This document shows positions 26,173 to 35,600 of a stretch of DNA of 64,000 bases, piece after piece. A program made the position numbers and the translations under genes. Under the pieces are notes generated by a model, which saw only the letters and a program-made list of their open reading frames with translations, did not search any database and was not told the DNA's origin. The DNA comes from JALZUR01 sp965205365 (GTDB taxonomy: Bacteria > Bdellovibrionota > Bdellovibrionia > Bdellovibrionales > UBA1609). Position 1 is the first letter of the stretch. Every line of letters begins with the position of its first letter. Location: assembly GCA_965205365.1 (NCBI GenBank), contig CBDBGT010000011.1:1-64000 (forward strand). The letters are read 5' to 3'.

Positions 26173-27195
26173 TTACTCAAAAGAGTTTAGGCGAGAGAAT
26201 CTAGGTGGCCTAAAGTTTTGTTTTGCATTACCTTGAACAGTGAATAGGTACTTTGCTCCTCCTTGAGGGAGTTTAACAATATTAACATTTCGAGGGTTTA
26301 TGAGGGGTTGTATATCTGCAGCCAATGTTTTTTGAAACTCTACATTTAGTTCAAGCTCAATACTAAAATTATATTTTGTGCAATTTTGAGATATATTTTT
26401 ACCAGATTTACTAAATAAACAGGTTATAAAACCTTTATAGCGACCGTTAATAGGGGAGGATTTAGTTCCTAAAGTTCCCTTTGTAACTATTATTTTCCCC
26501 TTTTCTATTTTTCCAAAAAGATTTGAATTGTCCCAAATAACTTTTTTAGGAAGAGGTATGTTACCTATGTTTGGGATACGGATGACTGTAGGGATCACCA
26601 CTTTTTCCATGTTAAACTTAAAGTTTCCTTTAGGTTGGACTCTAAAGCTGTCTTCGCCTTGGGCAAAAAAATTACCACTAAGATTTCCTGTTAGTTTATA
26701 GGGAAGATTTTGAAAATCAATTAAATCTGCTAAAGAGATGTTTTTTAAATCTGAGAATAGGGTAAATTTTTGAGTTTTTTCTTCGGTTTTTCCATTTAGA
26801 CTCAAACTTAAATTTGCATAGCCAGAGAAAAAACCAGAAAGTAAAAGAGACCCTCCAGGTTGAAATTTTAAGAGAGAAAAAATATTTGGTCGAAGAGTGA
26901 TGTTTTTTACCTTAAGAGGTTTTTTAAACATTTTTGTAGAAAGTTCAAAATTAGATGTTTGTATACCAAAGGGCAAAAGGTTTAAATTAATATTGTCGTA
27001 ATCAACAGATCCACCTGAGGATTTCATAATCTCGTTTATTTTTTTTTTAGAAAAAGATGTTAAATCTGACAATGGAAAAAGAGTTATAGAAAAAAATAGA
27101 ACAGCGCTTAAGAAAAAAGCTAATTTTTTTTTATGGTATAAAAAAATATCTTTAAAAGGCGAGAAGAGAAGAGCTAAGAGTTTAGACAAAGTCAT
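26173..27195 (-). CDS. gspN: Type II secretion system protein GspN
   Basis: GspN is an accessory, inner-membrane-anchored component of some type II systems. There is one N-terminal membrane segment (LAFFLSAVLFFSITLFPL, about 26-45), then a beta-rich periplasmic part with the family-type features GSVDYDNINLNLLPFGI, LKVKNITLRPNIFSLL and GFFSGYANLSL. The position directly after gspM (1-base overlap) supports the call. At 340 residues it fits the deltaproteobacterial GspN type. It is the last gene of the gspLMN block. Confidence 0.8.
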   Translation of the reverse strand: MTLSKLLALLFSPFKDIFLYHKKKLAFFLSAVLFFSITLFPLSDLTSFSKKKINEIMKSSGGSVDYDNINLNLLPFGIQTSNFELSTKMFKKPLKVKNITLRPNIFSLLKFQPGGSLLLSGFFSGYANLSLSLNGKTEEKTQKFTLFSDLKNISLADLIDFQNLPYKLTGNLSGNFFAQGEDSFRVQPKGNFKFNMEKVVIPTVIRIPNIGNIPLPKKVIWDNSNLFGKIEKGKIIVTKGTLGTKSSPINGRYKGFITCLFSKSGKNISQNCTKYNFSIELELNVEFQKTLAADIQPLINPRNVNIVKLPQGGAKYLFTVQGNAKQNFRPPRFSRLNSFE

Positions 27196-27875
27196 TATTT
27201 TTGACCTCTTCTAGATCTAGGTTTTTTAGACTTTTTAACTTTAGGGCTTGGTAAAATATCAGAAGCAGGTTTAACAAATAAATTAGCTACAGTAATGGAA
27301 CCGTCAAAATAAGAAGGGTTTTCAGAATTTGCTTTAAGTTCAATGGATTCAATAAGTAAGGACTTGTTGAGTTTTTGAACACTATAAGTAAGGGCTAGAA
27401 ATTGATCTATATTTGTTTTTTTTGTTTCAACATTAAAGTTATTTTGATTTGCTGAACGGATAATTTTAGACCTAGTTTTACTAGGACTTACTGACATTTG
27501 GTTTGGTAAGAAGTTTATTGAATAGGCATTTTCTAGGGTATTCACTTTGGTTTTAAAATCTGCTAATTTGTATTCTTTAGGTGTTGAAGGCATAGATTTA
27601 GATTTTTTTTGAAAAGAAATGATTTTTTGAGTAAGTTTTTTTTGTTCTTCAAAAAAAACCATATTTTCTAAAGAAGCTTGGTATTTTATAATAGGTGTTG
27701 CAAGAGTTAAAAGGATAATTAGAAAGCAAATGGTTGTAATCAATAGTTTTTGAATAAACGGAGAGAGTGAATTGAATTTATCTTTTAAAGAGTCAAAAGT
27801 CGAGCTTTCTTGAACGTGAGAGACAATAGAGCGAAAATACTCATTAATCTGTTCAATTATATTTTCAAAAAGCAT
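27195..27875 (-). CDS. gspM: Type II secretion system protein GspM
   Basis: GspM is a bitopic inner-membrane protein that dimerises and binds GspL. A short cytoplasmic part is followed by a membrane helix (LLITTICFLIILLTLATP, about 45-62) and a periplasmic helix-plus-ferredoxin-like region (SLLIESIELKANSENPSYF) with a basic C-terminus. Sequence conservation in GspM is low, so the call rests mainly on size (226 residues), topology and position between gspL (3-base gap) and gspN. Confidence 0.8.
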   Translation of the reverse strand: MLFENIIEQINEYFRSIVSHVQESSTFDSLKDKFNSLSPFIQKLLITTICFLIILLTLATPIIKYQASLENMVFFEEQKKLTQKIISFQKKSKSMPSTPKEYKLADFKTKVNTLENAYSINFLPNQMSVSPSKTRSKIIRSANQNNFNVETKKTNIDQFLALTYSVQKLNKSLLIESIELKANSENPSYFDGSITVANLFVKPASDILPSPKVKKSKKPRSRRGQK

Positions 27876-27878
27876 AGG

Positions 27879-29564
27879 CTACATTCCCTTTTTTAATTTA
27901 AAACTTATTGTAAAATTGATATTGCCGTTATCCTCAGTACGTTGAGTTTTTGAAATTTTACCGGAACTAAGACTTTTTAATCTATTTGAAAAAAATTGGA
28001 GTTCATTTTTAGCACTTGTTGTTCCTTGGATTTTTACAAAATTTTTGTTTATTTTAAGGTTTGTGATATCCATTGGGAGCTTGCTTCTTGAAGAAGCTTT
28101 TTTAGAAATATTTTTTAAAGTAAGGAGAGGGGCATTTGCATATTGTTTTGTTTTTTTCATAATTTTTAGTTTTATAGACTCTCGCTTTTCAAGATCAGTG
28201 AAAAGTTTTTTAAGTTTTTCTTTTGTAGCACTGTGTTTTTGAATTTGAAAAACATTAGCGGCAGCGGTTTTCATGTTCTTTTTTGCCTTAAAAGCTAATT
28301 CTTCAGATACAGAGCTTCTTAAAAATGAGTATATAAAAAAAATAACAATGGAAGCAGTCATTAAATTAATATAAAATCCCCAAGATTTCCAAAGTATTTT
28401 TAAGGAAGAGTTTTCTTGGGAAAACTCTTCTCGCCTAAAGTTTATAGCAGGGTTTTTAGGTTTTCTGTATGCTTCAAGCGCAAGGCCTATTGCAACTCCC
28501 ATGGAGAGTTTGTTTTTAGCACTGCTAGCAATGTTGATCTCAGGGTGATGTTTGATTTTTAAAACTTTATTACAAGGGATTAGCGTAAATTCAGTTAGCT
28601 TAGGGCCTAAATTATTTAATGAAGCTAAACCACCAACTAAACCAATGCCCTTAATATCTATAGAGTTTACACCCTTAATTTCTAAAATGGTGAGCTTTAA
28701 GACTCTACCTAATTGTTTGATTTCATTAGATAGTATATTTGAAAATTCTAGATCACTTTTTGATCCAGATTCAGCGCTTAAAAGTATTCCTTTTGAGGCT
28801 CTAATACCTTTTAAAGCCTCAGGCTCTTGAATATTCTTTTTTTTAGCCATAGCTTTAGCTAAATTTAAAGCACCCCAGCTAATTTTTCGAATGTTACATA
28901 AACCACCACTGCTTCTAACAATTAAGGTAGATGAAGAATGGCCAACGTCTAAAATAGCCTCCCCATTTTCTAAAGTGATATTGTTTGGAATTAAATTTTT
29001 AGAAGTTTCCTCAGTTTCTCCTTTTTTATCCCAGTCTATATCTAAGTTCTTTTCAGGAGGAGTTGATAAAATATCTTCAAAAAGATTATTTAAAGCAAAA
29101 CCCTCTAAAGAAATTATCTTAGGATTTATTTGAATATCTGATGAAAGCGTTAAGTAAGATTTTATAAGCTTTTTTGGTGCCGCAATGGAGAGAACCTCTG
29201 ATCCATTTGGTAGCAATTTAATAATCTTACCCTCAAAAATAGCGTCATAGGAAGAAAAAGGTATAAGATCTTCAAGCTCAAAAGGTAAACTTTTTAAAAT
29301 TTTAAACTTATCTTTAAAAGGAAAGAAAAGACTTCGAGTGCTTATTTTATCTTGAGGTAAACCGAGGACAAAAGTAGTGTGTTCCTTGTCATATTTAATA
29401 AGAATATCTTTTAAAATTGTTATGAGTTCTAGGTCTTTGTCGACACCAGGTTTTTGAGAAAGAGGGTGCTCATGTAGCTCTACTACTACAATGGAAGAGC
29501 CTGATTTTTCAAGCTCAGCAATTTTAATACTATAAGAACCAATGTCTATACCAATAGTTTTCAA
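27879..29564 (-). CDS. gspL: Type II secretion system protein GspL
   Basis: GspL couples the cytoplasmic ATPase GspE to the inner-membrane platform. The N-terminus is actin-like as in PilM (KTIGIDIGSYSIKIAELE, then EAILDVGHSSSTLIV and GIGLVGGLASL). A linker with INFRREEF resembles the PilN start. One membrane helix (INLMTASIVIFFIYSFL, about 393-410) and a periplasmic ferredoxin-like part follow. At 561 residues it is longer than most GspL. The start is TTG at 29564 after GAGGG. Upstream, the 21.5-kb accessory block replaces the expected gspK. Confidence 0.9.
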   Translation of the reverse strand: MKTIGIDIGSYSIKIAELEKSGSSIVVVELHEHPLSQKPGVDKDLELITILKDILIKYDKEHTTFVLGLPQDKISTRSLFFPFKDKFKILKSLPFELEDLIPFSSYDAIFEGKIIKLLPNGSEVLSIAAPKKLIKSYLTLSSDIQINPKIISLEGFALNNLFEDILSTPPEKNLDIDWDKKGETEETSKNLIPNNITLENGEAILDVGHSSSTLIVRSSGGLCNIRKISWGALNLAKAMAKKKNIQEPEALKGIRASKGILLSAESGSKSDLEFSNILSNEIKQLGRVLKLTILEIKGVNSIDIKGIGLVGGLASLNNLGPKLTEFTLIPCNKVLKIKHHPEINIASSAKNKLSMGVAIGLALEAYRKPKNPAINFRREEFSQENSSLKILWKSWGFYINLMTASIVIFFIYSFLRSSVSEELAFKAKKNMKTAAANVFQIQKHSATKEKLKKLFTDLEKRESIKLKIMKKTKQYANAPLLTLKNISKKASSRSKLPMDITNLKINKNFVKIQGTTSAKNELQFFSNRLKSLSSGKISKTQRTEDNGNINFTISFKLKKGM

Positions 29565-30584
29565 AGCAAAACCCTCTTTGTAGATATCTTCTTAAATATA
29601 ACATGAAAAGTCTACTTGTTTGGTATAAGAGCTACTGGTAGTAGTGTTTAAAATGGCTTGTTATTTAGAATGAGTAGGCTTGTATAGTGTTTTTTTTAAA
29701 ACTGTTAAAAATTTTGCTTATTAAAATTGAGAGTATATTGTGTGCACTTTCTATGAAAGACTTAATATTCTTAAGGTTTAGGTTTATAGAGTCAACTGGC
29801 GTTGTTGCACACAAAAGCCCTTTAAATAAAGGACCTCAGCACTAAACACTTGTAAAAACGGGTTTTAAAATAAATTTTTCAACCCTAATTTGATGTGTAC
29901 TGTGCAATAAAGCCGAGTCAACTTAATGTGGTTAATGAGTTTAAATATGATTTTATATGAATACGCATACCTAAGTTGTGTAGGATTTTCTTAAAGGTTT
30001 TTAAATAAAATAGAGTTTAGGTCAAAGGTCTAGATTTATGAAAGAACTTATCAAGGCTTAAAGAGCCTTTTGTTAAAATTTTTATGATTTGAAAAAGAAT
30101 AACTCATGTTATGCACTTTTCATAAAGTTTTAGCTTGAAGTCTTAACTTTTAAGGTTCAGTGAGCACAGCTTGCGGGGTTTTTAAAATTAGCTTCATACT
30201 TATTCCTGTTTGACATATTTTCTGCTCTACACTCATAACTTCTAGTTTAATAAAACCATAGAGTGAGGAAAATAGATGGTTTAGCTGGGATTTTTCTTTT
30301 TTCCTAGGCGATTTAGTCAGACTCGTATTCTTCTTTATCGAGGGATGGCACTCCTCAATTTTTCATCTTTTTTTATAGATTTTAAGGAGTGAGTCTCCAT
30401 GAAGGCTTAAATCACTACACACCAAGCATAAAGTTTCTCCTCCACCATTCTCGTTTTTGAAGGTTTTTTTTACCAAGAGTAGAGGGAAATTAAACCCTTT
30501 TAAATCACAGCAACAGTGGCTTCATGTGCAACAACGCCAAAAAAAAATTCTTACTTATCAAACCTAAGAAGCTGTTTGAAAAGT
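29565..30584. other. Gene-free edge of the accessory block
   Basis: No open gene is found in this kilobase. It contains the inverted-repeat pair described at 29818-30539 and A+T-rich DNA. Any promoter that now drives gspL must lie in about the first 150 bases (a TATATT is at about 29597-29602 on the minus strand), since gspK is no longer upstream. Confidence 0.5.
29818..30539. repeat. 722-bp segment bounded by 14-bp inverted repeats
   Basis: GGCGTTGTTGCACA at 29818-29831 is matched in inverse orientation at 30526-30539. The inner sides also share an AAAGCC/GAAGCC-like extension. Ends of this style occur in IS5-family elements. No transposase frame survives between the repeats, so it is either a non-autonomous element or a decayed IS. 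No target duplication is evident. Further single copies of the end are at 42349-42383 and 43391-43401. Confidence 0.5.
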
Positions 30585-31136
30585 CTAAATTCTCCTGACC
30601 ATGAGATGAATCATAGAAATATAAATCATAGCTTCACTTGATTCTGCCAGCCTTTCATAATCTTTAGAATGCCTTCTATAATTTCCTAGCCATGCAAAAG
30701 TTCGTTCAACAATCCAACGTTTTTTAACAACCTTAAATCCTGGATCCTTGTCGGTTCGTAAAACCACCTCAAGGGTACGGCTGAAAAGAGTTTTAGCAAA
30801 GTGAATGAAGTCCCCACGGTAACCACCATCTACCTAAATCAATTTTAAACTTGAAAACCTTGAAATGATATTTTGTAAAACTAAAATCCCACCATCTCTA
30901 TCTTGAATGTCAGCTGCATGTACAACCACTGTCATTATAAACCCCAAAGTATCCACTAGAATGTGGCGTTTGCGGCCAACCACCTTTTTCCCACCATCGT
31001 AGCCCTTTATTCCTCCCACAGAAGTAGTCTTCACAGACTGAGAGTCCATGCACGCCCCTGAGGGTGTTGAATTTCTTCCCTCTTTTTTCCTCAAGTACTT
31101 GCTCAATTGGGAGTTGATTTTAAGGAGATTTAACAA
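30585..31136 (-). pseudogene. IS5-family transposase relic with in-frame TAG
   Basis: The frame reads the middle and end of an IS5 transposase: CMDSQSVKTTSVGGIKGYDG, KKVVGRKRHILVDTLG, then VDGGYRGDFIHFAKTLF and KRWIVERTFAWLGNYRRHSKDYE. An in-frame TAG at 30834-30836 stands where the family has Trp (TGG to TAG before the DGGYRG block). The first 90 or so residues are missing, since the frame meets unrelated DNA at about 31137. The relic cannot make active enzyme. Confidence 0.85.
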
Positions 31137-32080
31137 ACATAAAGCTTACTAATCGAGACCCTGATTGTGGATCTTTTGTAGGGACTTATTTTTCAAATGT
31201 TTACGATGCTCAAGAGGACGTTCATTATGTAAGTAATTTTATTATTACAGCTAACAACACCTCTTGCCAGCTGGTTAGTAACAACCTTCCTAACCATAAT
31301 GTTGGAGAGAGTACGTCAACAGGAACGAGTTTCTCTACAAAGGTGGCGCCAAATACTCTAGATTATACATTAAATCTTCCTCGAAATCCTGTTCGAACAA
31401 ATAATGCTAGATATATTCGTAAAAGAGGAGGCTATATAACTCTTAACGGTATTATGTTAAATGGAGTTGATTTAGATATGGACTCTGCATTTTGTTATGA
31501 TTCAGGTTCTGGAACAATTATTCTATCTGGATGTGGATTGACTGCAGAGTGGTACCTTGTACCCAAAAAAAATCCTATGAATGTTGTTTTAGACAAGTAT
31601 GAAGGGCATCCTTTTAGGGGGCGTTATCATTACCATGGTAACAATACAAGCCTATCAAATTCTGGAGTTGATGAGTCTCCTTCAGAATCTATTGTTGATC
31701 CTAGTGGATCTCCGGTGATTGGTTTTGCTCCGGATGGCTTTCCTATTTATGGAGTTTATTTTTACGACATAAAGAATTCAATATTAAGAAAGGTTAAGTC
31801 TAGTTGGGTAACATATACTGGTGAACGTGAAGCACCTTTGGGTTCAAGTAATTCTCCTCCTCCAGTGGCGATTTATATTAGGGGTCTTTTCGTAGAGGAT
31901 TGGTATTATTCTAAAGGTAGTGGTGATTTAGATGAATGTAATGGTATGGTTGATGCTTATGGAAATTACGGGTACTATACTACAGAAACGTATCCCTTTG
32001 GCCCCATTTGTGTATTTGGAACTTTAGATCCATCTTTTGAAAAACTCCAATCTTCATATGATGATGGTGGAGTGAATTAG
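31124..32080 (+). pseudogene. YHYH-domain protein, 5' end replaced by IS5 relic
   Basis: The YHYH signature is present as RYHYHGN, with GFAPDGFPIYGVYF and DLDECNGMVDAYGNYGYY, all typical of this exported family of unknown, perhaps metal-related, function. The frame is open upstream to 31124 with matching family sequence (CQLVSNNLPNHNVGES). It has no start codon and runs straight into the truncated IS5 transposase, so the signal peptide has been lost. A GTG at 31343 could start only a shortened product of 245 residues. I treat it as a truncated gene. Confidence 0.7.
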
Positions 32081-32685
32081 TGTTTACGTTCTTAAACTGT
32101 TAACAGTACAAGTAGAAGACATATTTAACTTTCACTATTCTTAAAAACTCTTTAGGTGAAAAATAGTTAAAATAGCATAGAGCATTTAAAAATTTATTTT
32201 ACTCTGCTCTAATGGTTTAGCTTTCTTTTTATAATTAGATACATTGATATTTTTAGCCAGCTCTTTTTTAAAGATTTTTATTATCTCTAGTGAACTATTC
32301 TCAAGTTTATTTTGCAGACTAAGAGTATAAAAATTTTTTAAATTTAAAAACTCATATTGAGTCGAAAAATATTTTTATATGAGTTGTCTCATTGTGAGTA
32401 AAATATAAATGACTAAGAACACAAAGCTGATTTTTGAAATTTTGATTATGTTTAAACCATATTATTTTAAACTCTGAGGACTTTGACTTTGAAAAAAGTA
32501 TTAAGTGTACCATTTTTATAGGCTTAATTAGAGACAAAATACATAGGATACGTGGTTTAGATGCTAGGCTGTATTGTGGCTTTAATGAGCGTATGAGTAA
32601 AAAAATATTCGGAAAATATAAAGCACTAAGGGTTTTATCCCTCTGTAATATTTTTAAGTTTGTTATAATTTAATAGGGAGAAAGT
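32081..32685. other. Intergenic stretch before the giant lipoprotein gene
   Basis: About 600 bases of A+T-rich DNA without a supported gene. TATAAT at 32664-32669 is a perfect -10 box but lies only 16 bases before the ATG, so the true promoter may be elsewhere. GGGAG at 32676-32680 is the ribosome site. Confidence 0.4.
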
Positions 32686-35600
32686 ATGAAGATACTAAGT
32701 ATAATTTTAACAATCACTGGATTGATATTAACGTTATTCGGATGTAGTCAAAATATTCTTACTAGTCAAACAAACTCTTCAATTGGAAATGAGTTTGATA
32801 ATGATGAAGAAATTAAACTTTTTTTTAGCTCTTCTCTTCCTACTATTACCTTAGAGAACTCTCAAGCTTACCCTATAAGTGGTGTGTGTGATTCTGCTGC
32901 TGGAGTTGTAGCTGTTGTTGTGGGCACCCCTAATGTTACAAAAAATTTTCCATGTGATTTAAATGGAAATTTTTCAGGTACAATTGATGTAAGCAAGGTG
33001 ACCTTAAATCCCACTAATATTGTAGCAACTCAAGGAGGGGCAATAGCTTCATCTGATTTAATGCCTATAAATGATCAAAATGGTCCAATAAGTGCTCCAG
33101 TTGCAACTTCTCCTGGAACTTATATTGGAGGAGTTAGCTTTTATAATTTGTCTATTTTATGTAATGAAGAAGGAGAAATTGTAAGTATTAGTGGTGCTGG
33201 TATTGATCCAGGCACACAAACGTATACTTGTACGGATAGTGGAGCAGAGGACTTTCCTTTAGTATTAGCAAGTTCAACAGAAACTAATAATCCAAATGAA
33301 TTAACGGTTTCATCAACTGATAAGTATAATAATCCATCAGAAGCAACAACCACGGTGAATGTTCCAATAGATAATGTCATACCAGTAGTGTCTGTAACAG
33401 CAGGTTTAGGTGTCATTCAAGGGCAAAGAGCAAGTTTTAGTGTTGCAGTTACTGACTTAAATATTTCAACACTGAGCTATACTGTAAACACTTCTGGTGT
33501 AGAGTCTCTTTCTTATAATTGCAATACAAATCCATGTTTAATAACAACAGGGGTAATTCAATCACCAGGTGAACTTACTTTAACTGTAGGAGCTAAGTCT
33601 GTGGCAGATGATCTTGGAAACACAGGGGACAGTGTTTTAAGATCAGACAGTCTTACAGTAAGCCCTGCAGGAGCTTTAGGTTTTAACAATCCACTGTCTA
33701 CAATCAACACTCAAAACGCAAGTTCTTATCCTGTGGAAGGAGTCTGCGATGGTGCTTTAGGAAATGTTACCATAACAGTGGGTGGAGTAAGTGAAAGCAT
33801 TTCATGTAATGCTCCAGGAGTGTTTAGTGGCAATATTGATTTAACTAGTGTGAATTTAAATCCAGCAGAACTAAATGTCGTTCAAGGTGTAAAAACAGTT
33901 CCTGCAAGTCCATTTCCAGTAAACGATCAAACTCCTATACTGAATGCTCCAACAATAGCAGATGAAAATTATAAAAGTGGATTGAGCACAACACTGGCTC
34001 TAAATTGTAATGAAGCCGGAGAGGTGGTGACGTTTACAAATGCGTCTTTAAATCCAACTGAACAAATGTACACTTGTGCGGGCTCAGGGTCTGAAAATGT
34101 AACATTAACTTTTTCACCAGGAGAAGAAACTAGTGATCCAAATAGCGTAGACGTAAGCTCTGTGGATGTAAATGGAAACCCAACAACAAATAACACTCAG
34201 TTTAGTTTACCAATAGATAACCTAGGACCAAGAGCTGTTGTAACAGCAGGTTTAGGTGTCATTCAAGGACAAACAGCAAGTTTTAGTGTTGCAGTTACTG
34301 ACTTAAATATTTCAACACTGAGCTATACTGTAAACACTTCTGGTGTAGAGTCTCTTTCTTATAATTGCAATACAAATCCATGTTTAATAACAACAGGGGT
34401 AATTCAATCACCAGGTGAACTTATTTTAACTGTAGGAGCTAACTCTGTGGCAGATGACCTTGGAAACACAGGGGACAGTGTTTTAAGATCAGACAGTCTT
34501 ACAGTAAGTCCTGCAGGAGCTTTAGGTTTTAACAATCCACTGTCTACAATCAACACTCAAAACGCAAGTTCTTATCCTGTTGCAGGAGTCTGCGATGGTG
34601 CTTTAGGAAATGTTACCATAACAGTGGGTGGAGTAAGTGAAAGCATTTCATGTAATGCTCCAGGAGTGTTTAGTGGCAATATTGATTTAACTAGTGTGAA
34701 TTTAAATCCAGCAGAATTAAATGTAGCTCAAGGTGCACAAACAGTTCCTGCAAGTCCATTTCCAGTAAACGATCAAACTCCTATACTGAATGCTCCAACA
34801 ATAGCAGATGAAAATTATAAAAGTGGATTGAGCACAACACTGGCTCTAAATTGTAATGAAGCCGGAGAGGTGGTGACGTTTACAAATGCGTCTTTAAATC
34901 CAACTGAACAAATGTACACTTGTGCGGGCTCAGGGTCTGAAAATGTAACATTAACTTTTTCACCAGGAGAAGAAACTAGTGATCCAAACAACGTAGACGT
35001 AAGCTCTGTGGATGTAAATGGAAACCCAACAACAAATAACACTCAGTTTAGTTTACCAATAGATAACCTAGGACCAAGGGTGTCTGTAACAGCAGGTTTA
35101 GGTGTCATTCAAGGACAAACAGCAAGCTTTAGTGTTGCAGTTACTGACTTAAATATTTCAACACTGAGCTATACTGTAAACACTTCTGGTGTAGAGTCTC
35201 TTTCTTATAATTGCAATACAAATCCATGTTTAATAACAACAGGGGTAATTCAATCACCAGGTGAACTTACTTTAACTGTAGGGGCTAACTCTGTGGGAGA
35301 TGATCTTGGAAATATGGGAGACAGTGTTGTAAGATCAGACAGTCTTACAGTAAGCCCTGCAGGAGCTTTAGGTTTTAACAATCCACTTTCTACAATTAAC
35401 ACTCAAAACGCAAGTTCTTATCCTGTGGAAGGAGTCTGCGATGGTGCTTTAGGAAATGTTACCATAACAGTGGGTGGAGTAAGTGAAAGCATTTCATGTA
35501 ATGCTCCAGGAGTGTTTAGTAGCAATATTGATTTAACTAGTGTGAATTTAAATCCAGCAGAATTAAATGTAGCTCAAGGTGCACAAACAGTTCCTGCAAG

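Noticed and set aside
30834..30836. Amber recoding (TAG read as an amino acid)
   Set aside because: TAG ends normal genes here such as mutL and gmk, and both interrupted genes are truncated transposases.
32664..32669. Perfect TATAAT as promoter of the giant lipoprotein
   Set aside because: It is only 16 bases from the ATG and lacks a -35 box, so I did not list it as a promoter.
33969..35042. Repeated minus-strand open frames inside the lipoprotein gene
   Set aside because: They recur at the repeat period and are antisense shadows of the coding strand.
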